This document shows, in pieces, positions 28,067 to 36,749 of a stretch of 57,643 bases of DNA. The DNA comes from JOPF133 sp052144935 (GTDB taxonomy: Bacteria; Acidobacteriota; Terriglobia; Bryobacterales; Bryobacteraceae). How positions within the stretch are numbered: position 1 is the stretch's first letter; every line of letters begins with the position of its first letter. The stretch is taken from the NCBI GenBank assembly GCA_052144935.1, contig JBKQPR010000084.1, positions 1-57,643 on the forward strand, written 5' to 3'. The position numbers and the translations under genes are program-made. The notes below the pieces were generated by a model. That model saw only the letters and a list, made by a program, of their open reading frames with translations, searched no databases and had not been told where the DNA came from.

Positions 28067-28960
28067 ATGGGAAATACCTTCACCCGGCGTGAGGCGCTAC
28101 TGGGCTGCACTGCGTCGGCCAGCGCCCTGCTCGCCGCCGCACCGCCAGCCACCATCGAGACCCACGTTCACCTTTTCGATCCCGAGCGCGTCCCCTATGC
28201 GCCTGACGCGCCCTACAAGCCGGCCGCCTATACGCTGGAAGATCATGTAAAGCTGATCGAGGCCGCCGGCCTGGCGCACTCGATTATCGTTCATCCGGAG
28301 CCTTACCAGGACGACCACCGTTATCTGGAATACTGCTTCGCCCATGAGCCGAGGCCGGGGTATTTTAAAGGAACGTGCCTCTTTGATCCGCTGCGGGAGG
28401 ATACGCCCCGCCGGATGCGCGCCATGGCGGAGCGCTGGCCGAAGCGCATCGTCGCTCTGCGCATTCACGAAATGTCGATGACGCCGGAGACCGGCGGACC
28501 CATTCGCAATCGCGACATGAAAGATCCCCGCATGCTGGCCTGCTGGCAGGCGCTGGCCTCCATGGGATTGGCTGTGCAGATGCACTTTATACCGGGGCAG
28601 GCGCCCAACATCCGAGCGGTGGCGGCGAAATTTCCCGAAACCACCGTGATCCTCGACCACATGGGCCGGCCAGGACAAGGTACGGAGAAGGAATACGAGG
28701 AAGTGCTGAAGTTGGCGGAACTGCCGCACATCGTCCTGAAGTATTCCAGTTGGGGAGAATACAAAGGCGATCTGAGCCGGCTGACCAGGCGGATCTACGA
28801 TACATTCGGTCCAGAGCGGATGATCTGGGGGACGGTGGGCAACACGTTGGCGGACTACCGGAAGCAGGCGGCGCGCTTTGAGGAGTTGCTGGCTTTCGCT
28901 TCGGAAGCCGACCGGGCGCGCATCCGGGGCGGCAACGCGCAGAGGCTGTTTTTCAACTGA
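28067..28960 (+). CDS. Tat-exported amidohydrolase-2 family metal-dependent hydrolase
   Basis: A 297-residue TIM barrel with a twin-arginine-like signal (NTFTRREALLGCTASASALLAAAP). The metal-site HVH is in IETHVHLFDP; later strands give IVHPEPYQDDHR, VALRIHEM, VQMHFIPGQ and VILDHMGRPGQG. The final strand reads MIWGTVGNTL where relatives usually have GSDWP, so the late catalytic Asp seems absent or displaced. Family members are lactonases and decarboxylases acting on cyclic or aromatic acids. It follows the dehydratase on the same strand and could open a lactone feeding that enzyme. Confidence 0.83.
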   Translation: MGNTFTRREALLGCTASASALLAAAPPATIETHVHLFDPERVPYAPDAPYKPAAYTLEDHVKLIEAAGLAHSIIVHPEPYQDDHRYLEYCFAHEPRPGYFKGTCLFDPLREDTPRRMRAMAERWPKRIVALRIHEMSMTPETGGPIRNRDMKDPRMLACWQALASMGLAVQMHFIPGQAPNIRAVAAKFPETTVILDHMGRPGQGTEKEYEEVLKLAELPHIVLKYSSWGEYKGDLSRLTRRIYDTFGPERMIWGTVGNTLADYRKQAARFEELLAFASEADRARIRGGNAQRLFFN

Positions 28961-29312
28961 ACCCGCGGTGACCCGCGGTGGTCACGCGCTACCATCGGTG
29001 GTGCGCATCACGATCGAGGCGCGTTCCGTTAGGAGGCCCTGGTGGAGCAGCGGCGGAGGTGGTTGCGGACCAGATCGAGCCGGGTTTCCTCGCAACCGGA
29101 CCTCGGCTTGTAACCCGCCACTGAAATCGATCCCATGGGAGTGCCTCCATCACCGATAGGTATACCATGCTCACCTCCGCTTAGCGAGTCGCCGCTGTTC
29201 TTCACCGCGGAGGCGCCGAGAAAACGGAGGAAGCGCGGAGAAAACCATTCTTGTTGATCTATTGAGTTTCTCCGCGCTTCCTCAGCGCCCTCTGCGTCTC
29301 CGTGGTGAAAAC
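28961..29312. other. Convergent intergenic region with palindromic element
   Basis: It lies between the rightward amidohydrolase and leftward recJ. It begins with a direct repeat of CCCGCGGTGA and then holds the inverted repeat at 29201-29309. No gene is supported. Confidence 0.6.
29201..29309. repeat. Imperfect ~43-bp inverted repeat, relative of the 1.5-kb element
   Basis: The left arm (29201-29243, starting TTCACCGCGGAGG) and the right arm (29267-29309, ending CTCCGTGGTGAA) pair with several mismatches around a ~23-bp AT-richer loop. It shares the ACCGCGGAG/CGCGGAGAAA words with the element at 1519-1620. It sits ahead of two convergent stop codons and could terminate both transcripts. Confidence 0.75.
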
Positions 29313-31127
29313 TCATGCACCCGCGCCCCGCACGTCCCGCAACACCGCCGCCCATCCCGAGTAAGAATCCTCGTCCAGGGTGAAGGCTACGTCCACCCGC
29401 GCGCCCGCCGGCAGCTCCGCGGCGCGCCCGGCGAAGTTCCAGGCCTTTAGTGCCAGCGTGCGTCCGTCCTGCCGCACCATCACTTTCAGATGTTTCTCCT
29501 TCCACAGCGCCGGCGGGCCGGCCACTTCCACGTCGAGCGCCGCAAACAGCGGAGGCGGATTGCCGTGCCCGAACGGCGCCAGCCCGAAAATCGCCCCCAC
29601 GCTCCGTTCGTCGATCTCCCGCAGCTCCAGAACGGCGTCGATCTCCGCCGCCGGCAGCAGATCCTCGGGCCGCAGCGAGGCCGCCGCGCAGGCGTTGAAG
29701 CGCGCGCGGAATTCGTCCACGCGGCCCGGTTCGAGTGTGACTCCCGCCGCGTGTTGGTGACCTCCGAAGCGCACAAACAGGTCGCGCATCGATTCCAGCG
29801 CGTCCAGCAAATGAAATGCCGGGATGCTGCGCCCCGAGCCTTGCGCCATGCCGTCCTCCGGGTTGTGGCTCAGTACAAACACCGGCCGGTGCCACCGCTC
29901 CACCAGCCGGCTGGCCACGATCCCCAGCACTCCGCGATGCCAGTTCTCGGAGTAGTATACCAGCGCCACCGCGGCTTCATCCACGGCCACTTGCTCGCAG
30001 ATCTCGCGGATTTCTGCCTCCACCTGCCGGCGATCGGAATTCTGCTCCTGCAACTGCGACGCCAGCGCCCGCGCGCGCTCCGCATCCCCGGTTAGGAACA
30101 GCTCCACCGTGCTGCGGGCCGTGTCCATGCGGCCGGCCGCGTTCAGCCGCGGCGCAATCTGGAAGGCCACCTGCCGCGACGTGGGCACGCGCCCGCCGGT
30201 GAAACCGGCCACATCCAGCAGCGCCCGCAGCCCCGGATTGCGCACCGCGCCCAGGCCATCCAGGCCGTGCTTCACGATCACGCGGTTCTCGCCGGTCAGC
30301 GGCACCACATCCGCCACGGTCGCGATGGCCGCCATCTTCATCAGCGATCCGGTCATGCGCCGGACTTTCTCGCCCGGCCACCCCAGAGTGCCGAACAGCG
30401 CCTGCGCCAGTTTGAACGCCACGCCCGCGCCGCACAGGTTCTTCTCCGGATACGGGCAGCCCGGCTGGTTGGGATTGAGCACCGCCAGCGCGGGCGGCAG
30501 CGCGGCTTCGGGCAAGTGGTGATCGGTGACGATCACGTCGATTCCCAACTCGTTGGCGCGGCCCACCACTTCCGCCGCGCGAATGCCCGTGTCCACGCTG
30601 ATCACCAGCTTCACGCCCGCCGCCGCGGCCGCTTCCACCACCTCGCTGCGCATTCCGTAGCCGTCCTTGAGGCGGTGCGGCACGTGGTAATCCGCCTTGC
30701 CGCCGGCCAGCTCGATGGCCTTGGTCAGCAGCACCACCGACGTGGTGCCATCCACGTCGTAGTCGCCGTAAATCAGGATCTTCTCGGCCGCGCGGATGGC
30801 CTCGCCGAGGCGCGCCACGGCCTCCGGCATTCCGCGCAGCAGCAAGGGGTCGTGCAGATCGTCGAGAGCCGGGACCAGAAAGCGCCGCGCGCTGGCGGGG
30901 TCGCCGAAGCCGCGGTGCACCAGCACCAGCGCTGCGGGCATGCCGATGCAAAGCTCGCGGGATAGATGCTCGGCAGCACTCCTGTTATCGGCGGGAAGCT
31001 GCCATCGATGGCGCACTGAGGGCACCGATGTCAGCCGCGAGACAGGCGAGTAGGCCTCTCCCCCTGGCTTCTCCTTTTTCGGCCGCCCGGGCCAATTGAG
31101 AAGCGGGTTCCACTTTTCGGAACTCAT
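29313..31127 (-). CDS. recJ: Single-stranded-DNA-specific exonuclease RecJ
   Basis: A 604-residue 5'-3' single-strand exonuclease for recombination and mismatch repair. The DHH domain motifs are IYGDYDVDG (residues ~120-127), VTDHHLPE, and CGAGVAFKLAQAL; ATVADVVPL and QIAPRLNAAGRM follow; the DHHA1 domain has LGIVASRLVERW and FGGHQHAAG; the C-terminal OB-like part is EKHLKVMVRQDGRTLALKAWNF. The N-terminal ~40 residues before RHRWQLP are not typical, so translation might start later. Length is normal for the family. It lies five bases downstream of a small conserved gene and behind the microcompartment genes. Confidence 0.93.
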   Translation of the reverse strand: MSSEKWNPLLNWPGRPKKEKPGGEAYSPVSRLTSVPSVRHRWQLPADNRSAAEHLSRELCIGMPAALVLVHRGFGDPASARRFLVPALDDLHDPLLLRGMPEAVARLGEAIRAAEKILIYGDYDVDGTTSVVLLTKAIELAGGKADYHVPHRLKDGYGMRSEVVEAAAAAGVKLVISVDTGIRAAEVVGRANELGIDVIVTDHHLPEAALPPALAVLNPNQPGCPYPEKNLCGAGVAFKLAQALFGTLGWPGEKVRRMTGSLMKMAAIATVADVVPLTGENRVIVKHGLDGLGAVRNPGLRALLDVAGFTGGRVPTSRQVAFQIAPRLNAAGRMDTARSTVELFLTGDAERARALASQLQEQNSDRRQVEAEIREICEQVAVDEAAVALVYYSENWHRGVLGIVASRLVERWHRPVFVLSHNPEDGMAQGSGRSIPAFHLLDALESMRDLFVRFGGHQHAAGVTLEPGRVDEFRARFNACAAASLRPEDLLPAAEIDAVLELREIDERSVGAIFGLAPFGHGNPPPLFAALDVEVAGPPALWKEKHLKVMVRQDGRTLALKAWNFAGRAAELPAGARVDVAFTLDEDSYSGWAAVLRDVRGAGA

Positions 31128-31132
31128 TTCCC

Positions 31133-31630
31133 TCAGTTCTTGGAGAAGAATCCGCCCAGCGACTCGTCGGGGCCCACGTCCTCGTCTTCCTCGCTGAGGC
31201 GCGAGACCACCTCGTCTTCGATGTTCACGAAATCGTCGTACCAGTCCGTCTGCGCTTCAAAGACGTAGAAGCGGGAGTTCAAGTCGAAGGCCAGCTCCAG
31301 CGAGCAGGTCACGCTATCGAAGACGTACATGTCCTTCAGTCGCCGTTCGTAGTCGCGCTGCTCCTCGCGCGTGAAGTCGCAGCCTTCCAGTTGCTCCAGC
31401 AGTTCGTCCAGGTCGCTCGATTCGAACTGCCTCGTGGCCAGGATAATGAGCTCGTTCCCGCTCTTCTTGGCGGCCTCCAGAAAAGTGCGGTAATCGGGGT
31501 GATGCTCGACGTCCCAGAGCACCAGCGGCAAGCCTTCCAGACCGCCCGGACTGCTATGGAAAACGGCGAACCCGCCGGCTTCGAGATACGCCACGATTTC
31601 GCGTTTGAGTGCGTCCAGATTCAAGTCCAC
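31133..31630 (-). CDS. Conserved hypothetical acidic protein
   Basis: A 165-residue, strongly acidic alpha/beta protein without signal or membrane segment (LKREIVAYLEAGGFAVFHS, GLPLVLWDVEHHPDYRTFLEAAK, ELIILATRQF, and an acidic tail LSEEDEDVGPDESLGGFF). I do not recognise a named family. Together with recJ (five-base gap) it probably forms a transcript that may begin with the microcompartment genes nine bases upstream. The function is unknown. Confidence 0.72.
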   Translation of the reverse strand: MDLNLDALKREIVAYLEAGGFAVFHSSPGGLEGLPLVLWDVEHHPDYRTFLEAAKKSGNELIILATRQFESSDLDELLEQLEGCDFTREEQRDYERRLKDMYVFDSVTCSLELAFDLNSRFYVFEAQTDWYDDFVNIEDEVVSRLSEEDEDVGPDESLGGFFSKN

Positions 31631-31639
31631 GTGAATGCC

Positions 31640-31843
31640 TCAGCCCTGAGACGGCACCAGAATATCAGAGGGACCGGCCAGGTCGCGGGCGGAAGGCGTC
31701 ACAATCGTCTTCGGCCCAATCATAATCTTGCGCCGCTCTTTGAGGGCCGCGCGCACGTCCGCTTCGCACACAAAATCCACCGGCTTGGACACCGGCCGGG
31801 CCTCGGGCACCGGTTCCGGCTCCGGTTCCCCCGGCGAGGTCAA
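31640..31843 (-). CDS. Small microcompartment-associated protein (TTG start)
   Basis: A 67-residue protein. The frame has no ATG or GTG; a TTG at 31843 follows a GGAG ribosome site by six bases and starts 18 bases after the aldehyde dehydrogenase stop. A proline/glutamate-rich leader is followed by VCEADVRAALKERRKIMIGPKTIVTPSARDL. The pattern [xADVRAAL...TPxARDL] resembles a short segment found in accessory proteins of microcompartment loci; this is recall, not a search result. Position and coupling make a role in the compartment likely. Confidence 0.65.
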   Translation of the reverse strand: MTSPGEPEPEPVPEARPVSKPVDFVCEADVRAALKERRKIMIGPKTIVTPSARDLAGPSDILVPSQG

Positions 31844-31861
31844 GGGGCACTCCGGCGCCAG

Positions 31862-33538
31862 TCAGCCGTATCCGCCCTGGCGGCCGCCATCCGCGCGGCG
31901 CGCCAGGAAGCGGTCCACTACTTCCGCGGCCACATTGGCCACCACCGATGGCTTCACTTCCGGCTTCACCGCGCACCCACAGGAAGCCGCGGCTTGCCCG
32001 GACGTCTGCCCGGCAGCATGCTCCGAAGCAGGCCCCGCCACCGCGATTCCCCGCGAGGCCAGATAGCGCTCCACCGCCGCCGCGATCGCCCCGCGGTCGA
32101 CCGGCCCTACCGACCCGGCCGCCGCCGGGCCCAGAGGGCGCCCCGGCGCGGCATCGTAATCCAGCGGCATCTCGAAGGCTTCTTCCGGCTTGCGCGCCAC
32201 ATAGGCCAGCCGCTTGATGTTGATCAGGTGCAGCGGGCCGACATTGTCGGAGGTGCTGTTGCCCGCCAGCGCTCCGCAGCCCAGCGTCATCGAGGGAAAA
32301 ACGTTCGTGGTGATGCCGGTGGACCCCTGCGGCGCGGGCGTGTTCACCAGCACCCGGTAAGCCGGCATCCGCAAGGCGTAGGCGCGGATGCGCGCATCGT
32401 CCCTGGCGTAAATCGCCGTCGTATGGCCCGCCCCGCCGAACTTCAGCAGGGCGAAGCACGTGTCCATGGCGGCCGCGAAATCCTTCACGAAATACAGCGA
32501 CAGCACCGGCGACAACTTTTCCGCCGAGAGCGGATGCTGCTTGCCCACTCCGCTCAGCTCCGCGCAAATGATGGAGGTGTCCGGCGGCACCTCGAAGCCC
32601 GCCATTTTGGCAATCTTGGTGGGCGCCTGCCCCACGCACTGCGGGTTCACTGTCCAGTTGTTGGTGATCAGCAGTTTGCCCAGTGCATCCTTCTGCGCTT
32701 CGGTAGCGATGAAGGCCATGTGCGCCTTCAGTAACGCCAGAATGCGCTCGCGCAGCGGCGCTTCGGCCACAATCGCCTGCTCGCTCGAGCAGACCGTGCC
32801 GTAGTCGAACGATTTGCCGGCCACGGTCTTAGCAATCGCGTCCTCCAGATCGGCCGAAGTATCCACCAGCACGGGGACATTGCCGGGCCCCACGCCAAAC
32901 GCCGGCTTGCCGCTCGAATAGGCGGCCTTCACCATGCCGTGCCCGCCGGTGGCCAGAATCACCGCCGTGCGTTCGTGCCGCATCAGCGCGTTGGTGCCTT
33001 CGAGCGTGGCCGTGTCCACGCATTGAATCAGATCTTCCGGAGCGCCCGCCTCAAGCGCCGCCTGGTACAAAACCGCGGCCGTCTCACAGGTGCAGCGATG
33101 CGCGCGGGGATGCGGGCTGAGCACGACCGCGTTGCCCGCCTTCAGCGAAATCAAGATCTTGTAGATCGCCGTAGAGGTGGGGTTGGTGGTTGGCAGGATG
33201 GCCGCCACCACGCCCAGGGAGACGCCGATTTCCACCAGCTTTTCATCGGGGAGCTCGCGCAGGATGCCCACCGTCTTGATGCCGCGCATGCGGCGTGGAA
33301 GCCAGTCGCAGCACAGCAGGTTCTTGATGTACTTATCCTTGGCGTTGCCGTAGCCGGTCTCTTCCACGGCCAGGTCCGCCAGGCGTTTGGCGTTGGCGCG
33401 CGCCGCCGCCGCCATCCGTTCTACAATGGCGTCCACCTGCTCCTGGGTATAGGAGCGGTATTTCTGCCAGGCTGCGTAGGCCTTCTCGACCTTGGTGCGG
33501 ACCTCTTGGATCGAGAGAAGGTCTTTATCCTCGATCAT
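31862..33538 (-). CDS. CoA-acylating aldehyde dehydrogenase of a bacterial microcompartment
   Basis: A 558-residue PduP/EutE-type dehydrogenase that turns an aldehyde into acyl-CoA with NAD+. Motifs: ILPTTNPTSTAIYKILISLKAGN, ILATGGHGMVKAAYSSGKPAFGVGPGN, and the catalytic Cys in FDYGTVCSSEQ. The usual enzyme ends near residue 465. Here a tail of ~90 residues holds two amphipathic helices, DRGAIAAAVERYLASRG (~481-497) and SVVANVAAEVVDRFLARR (~531-548), joined by a Pro/Gly/Ala linker with a CGC. Both look like encapsulation peptides. The ATG lies three bases after the shell-protein stop. Long C-terminal targeting tails occur in the fucose/rhamnose-type compartments of Planctomycetes and Verrucomicrobia. 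Confidence 0.92.
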   Translation of the reverse strand: MIEDKDLLSIQEVRTKVEKAYAAWQKYRSYTQEQVDAIVERMAAAARANAKRLADLAVEETGYGNAKDKYIKNLLCCDWLPRRMRGIKTVGILRELPDEKLVEIGVSLGVVAAILPTTNPTSTAIYKILISLKAGNAVVLSPHPRAHRCTCETAAVLYQAALEAGAPEDLIQCVDTATLEGTNALMRHERTAVILATGGHGMVKAAYSSGKPAFGVGPGNVPVLVDTSADLEDAIAKTVAGKSFDYGTVCSSEQAIVAEAPLRERILALLKAHMAFIATEAQKDALGKLLITNNWTVNPQCVGQAPTKIAKMAGFEVPPDTSIICAELSGVGKQHPLSAEKLSPVLSLYFVKDFAAAMDTCFALLKFGGAGHTTAIYARDDARIRAYALRMPAYRVLVNTPAPQGSTGITTNVFPSMTLGCGALAGNSTSDNVGPLHLINIKRLAYVARKPEEAFEMPLDYDAAPGRPLGPAAAGSVGPVDRGAIAAAVERYLASRGIAVAGPASEHAAGQTSGQAAASCGCAVKPEVKPSVVANVAAEVVDRFLARRADGGRQGGYG

Positions 33539-33541
33539 CCG

Positions 33542-33826
33542 CTATTTCTTGACGCCGCCGGTAGGAAGCGCCTTTTCGACTTCCTCGTGCGGCCTGGGAA
33601 TCACGTGGACGCTGACCAGTTCGCCGACCCTCCGGGCCGCGGCCGCACCCGCGTCCGTAGCGGCCTTGACCGCGCCCACATCGCCGCGCACCATGATGCA
33701 AACCAATCCGGCGCCGACAAATTCCTTTCCGGTCAGCACCACATTGGCGGTCTTGACCATGGCGTCGGCGGCTTCGATTGCGCCTACCAAACCCTTTGTC
33801 TCAATCAGGCCAAGGGCCTCCCCCAT
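33542..33826 (-). CDS. BMC-H microcompartment shell protein (PduA/CcmK-like)
   Basis: A 94-residue single BMC domain: ALGLIETKGLVGAIEAADAMVKTANV, then GKEFVGAGLVCIMVRGDVGAVKAATDAGAAAA, then GELVSVHVIPRPHEEVEKALP. Such proteins form hexagonal hexamers with a central pore and tile the shell of a protein organelle. GGGAGG precedes the ATG by about six bases. It is the first gene of a tight operon with the aldehyde dehydrogenase. No BMC-T or BMC-P gene is visible in the window, so either they lie elsewhere or this is a minimal or relict locus. Confidence 0.93.
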   Translation of the reverse strand: MGEALGLIETKGLVGAIEAADAMVKTANVVLTGKEFVGAGLVCIMVRGDVGAVKAATDAGAAAARRVGELVSVHVIPRPHEEVEKALPTGGVKK

Positions 33827-34037
33827 TTGTCCTCCCGTTCACGCGAAATCATTACCGTAGCACACTTGGGGCGGGGCAGGATGGTCGGCCTTCCCCAGCT
33901 CGCAGCCGAGCAGATGGCGGCGGCTTACCCGAACCTTCGCGACGTTGGTCTCGTGGTCGGGAAATTCCTTGGCCGTCCATGAGTCTGGAACCTGCCTCGA
34001 TTCAAAATGGGAACCGTCTGAGATAGTATTGTTCATC

Positions 34038-36749
34038 ATGCTCCACACGATGCTGCGCCATTATCGCTTGGATGCCAAGATCGGCGAAGGAGGCATGGGG
34101 ATAGTCTATAAAGGCTGGGACACCCACCTCGACCGGCCGGTCGCGATAAAAGTCTTGCCTGCAAAGACGATGACAGATCCAGAACGGAAGCGGCGTTTCG
34201 TGCAGGAAGCCAAGTCCGCGTCGGCGCTAAATCATCCGAACATCGTGACGATTTATGACGTCGACTGCTTGGATGGTGTCGATTTCATTGCGATGGAATA
34301 CATCGATGGCCAGACGTTGGACCGCCGCATTGGCTCGCACCCGATGCGGCTGAATGTGGCATTGAAGTATGCTGTCCAAGTTGCCGATGCCCTGGCGCGG
34401 GCGCATGGTGCTGGTATCGTGCATCGCGACGTTAAGCCCGGCAACATTATGATCGACAGGCACGAGCAGGTGAAGGTGCTGGATTTCGGCCTGGCGAAGC
34501 TCACCGAAGCGGGCATTGACGAGTGCGAAGCCACTCTCACCCTGAAACCCCGCACAGAGGATGGTATGATTGTCGGGACCGTTGCCTACATGTCGCCGGA
34601 GCAAGCCGAAGGCAAGCCCGTCGATGCGCGTAGCGACATCTTTTCCTTCGGCTCGTTGCTGTACGAAATGGCGACAGGGTCCCGCCCGTTCCATGGCGAG
34701 ACAAAAATGTCGACGCTCTCTGCGATCCTTTCAAAGAATCCCGAGCCCCTGACCACCAAGGTGCCGGGAATTTCCCGCGAACTGGAGCGGATTATTTCGC
34801 GGTGTTTGAAGAAGGACCCGAGTCGGCGCTTCCAGCAGATGGCCGAAGTGAAACTGGCCTTGGAAGACTTAAAGGAAGAGTCCGACTCGGCTTCCACTCC
34901 GCAGGCGGCTGCGGCCGTGAGGTCGAGGCGGGGCACACTCGTTTTGCTAGCGGCCGCTTCGGCGGTTCTCATTGCCGCTGGCGCGGGCTTCCTCTGGCTG
35001 CGATGGCACCCTTCTTCGCTGAACACTCCGGCGCAAATGACGCGCGTCACGTCTGACCTGGGTTGGACGACGGATCCGGCGCTCTCATCCGATGGCAAGC
35101 TGCTGGCCTATGCATCCGACCGGGCGACCGGTGAGAACCTCGATATTTGGGTGCAGCACCTGGGCGGAGGAGATGCGGTGCGGCTGACCAATTGGGACTC
35201 GGACGAGATGGAACCGGACTTTTCGCCCGACGGCAGCCGCATTGTGTTCCGCTCGAACAAGCAAGGCGGTGGGATTTACGTCGTGTCTGTGCTGGGTGGG
35301 GAACCTTCCCTGGTAGCGCCCAAGGGCTTCCGCCCCCGGTTCTCGCCCGACGGAAACTGGATTGCCTACTGGGTGGGAGCGGAGGGCGCCACCTTCGGCG
35401 CTGGAAGGTTTCAGGTCTTCCTCGTTCCAGCCAATGGCGGCCCCCCAAAACGCATTGCGGCCGATCTGATCAGCGCTGCTTACCCGACCTGGTCACCGGA
35501 TGCAAAGCGGCTGCTGGTGAGGGGAGTAAAAGATCGAACCGCGGACTGGTTTATCATTCCCCTTGATGGCGGGCCGGCCCGGCGCACGGAAGCGCAACTG
35601 GTTCTAGATCGTCTCCGGTTTCGACCGGATGCCCTAAATCCCTCAGGCATCGTAAGCCCGGGTGTCTGGACCAACGACGGGCAGTGGATTCTCTTTTCCG
35701 GAGGGACAGGGGATGCCTCCGACCTGTACCGCGTTCGGATTTCGAGCGTGGGCAAGATCACTGAGAATCCGCAGCGGATCACCTTCGGCACGGGCATCGA
35801 CGGCAAACCCACGGTGAGCGCCGGCGGGCAACTGGCATTGGCGAGCCACGTGTTTACCTCCCATCTTTGGTCGCTGCCAGCGAACACAAACGCAGGTAAG
35901 ATTCTTGGCCAGATGACCGTCATTACGACCAAAGCAACCGTTGACAAGTGGCCTCGAGTCTCGCCGGACGGCAAGAGGCTGACCTACTTCTCGGAGACAA
36001 TCGGCAAGCGCAAGTTGGTTCTGCGTAATCTCGAGAACGGGACTGAAAGAGAATTGGCTCCTATGTGGTTCTTTCCCTCAATGCCTTACGGGGCGCCGCT
36101 GGTCGCTGGAGGGACCAAGGTCTTGTTTACTGCTGCTCCCAGCCGGGACGCGGAACGCGGAACGTATTTCTTGGACCTGAACGATGGTGTGCCCGTGCTC
36201 CTGGGAGAGAAGCTGTTCGTGTCGTGCGCTTCTGAGGACGGCCGCTATTTTCTCGATACCCCGGTGAGCGGCGCCACAGCCGTCATTACACAGAACCGCC
36301 AGGGATTTTTGCTTACGTCCGAGCACCTGTTGTCGCCGGAGTTCTCGTGGGACAGCCAATGGTTGACATTCCACGTCCAAACCGGCCAGGCGACCCGGCG
36401 GATTTATGTGATGCCCTTCCACCCAGGCCGGGGCACCCCGCAGAGCGAGTGGATTCCCGTGACCGATGGCAAACAGTTGGATCGCGACCCTCAATGGTCG
36501 CCCGACGGGAACCTGGTGTATTTTCTGGCAGACCGCGAAGGCACACGGGGCATTTATGCACAGCGGCTCGACCCGGTAACTAAACATCCCGCCGGCACGC
36601 CTTTCGAGGTGAAGATGTTCCGCAGCGCGAGGCGGTCGATGATGCACTTTGCGAACAGTGGGGAATCGTGGCCGGCGGTAGCTCGCGACAAACTCGTGTT
36701 TCCGCTGGGGGAAATGACGGGAAACATCTGGCTGACAAGGCTGCCGTAA
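34038..36749 (+). CDS. Membrane Ser/Thr protein kinase with WD40/TolB-like propeller
   Basis: About 903 residues from the ATG at 34038 (another ATG lies at 34050; the frame reaches back to 33945 without support). Kinase domain at ~8-275: KIGEGGMGIVYKG loop, VAIKVLP lysine, catalytic HRDVKPGNIM, DFGLAKL, and the activation segment VGTVAYMSPEQAEG. One membrane helix follows near residue 305 (LVLLAAASAVLIAAGAGFLWL). The extracytoplasmic half is a beta-propeller with repeats such as PDFSPDGSRIVFRSN, PRFSPDGNWIAYW, WPRVSPDGKRLTYFSE and PQWSPDGNLVYFLAD. It probably senses an envelope ligand. It is divergent from the microcompartment operon. Confidence 0.92.
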   Translation: MLHTMLRHYRLDAKIGEGGMGIVYKGWDTHLDRPVAIKVLPAKTMTDPERKRRFVQEAKSASALNHPNIVTIYDVDCLDGVDFIAMEYIDGQTLDRRIGSHPMRLNVALKYAVQVADALARAHGAGIVHRDVKPGNIMIDRHEQVKVLDFGLAKLTEAGIDECEATLTLKPRTEDGMIVGTVAYMSPEQAEGKPVDARSDIFSFGSLLYEMATGSRPFHGETKMSTLSAILSKNPEPLTTKVPGISRELERIISRCLKKDPSRRFQQMAEVKLALEDLKEESDSASTPQAAAAVRSRRGTLVLLAAASAVLIAAGAGFLWLRWHPSSLNTPAQMTRVTSDLGWTTDPALSSDGKLLAYASDRATGENLDIWVQHLGGGDAVRLTNWDSDEMEPDFSPDGSRIVFRSNKQGGGIYVVSVLGGEPSLVAPKGFRPRFSPDGNWIAYWVGAEGATFGAGRFQVFLVPANGGPPKRIAADLISAAYPTWSPDAKRLLVRGVKDRTADWFIIPLDGGPARRTEAQLVLDRLRFRPDALNPSGIVSPGVWTNDGQWILFSGGTGDASDLYRVRISSVGKITENPQRITFGTGIDGKPTVSAGGQLALASHVFTSHLWSLPANTNAGKILGQMTVITTKATVDKWPRVSPDGKRLTYFSETIGKRKLVLRNLENGTERELAPMWFFPSMPYGAPLVAGGTKVLFTAAPSRDAERGTYFLDLNDGVPVLLGEKLFVSCASEDGRYFLDTPVSGATAVITQNRQGFLLTSEHLLSPEFSWDSQWLTFHVQTGQATRRIYVMPFHPGRGTPQSEWIPVTDGKQLDRDPQWSPDGNLVYFLADREGTRGIYAQRLDPVTKHPAGTPFEVKMFRSARRSMMHFANSGESWPAVARDKLVFPLGEMTGNIWLTRLP

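Noticed and set aside
33945..34037. Upstream start for the Ser/Thr kinase
   Set aside because: The added 31 residues have no family support and no ribosome site; the kinase fold begins directly after the ATG at 34038.
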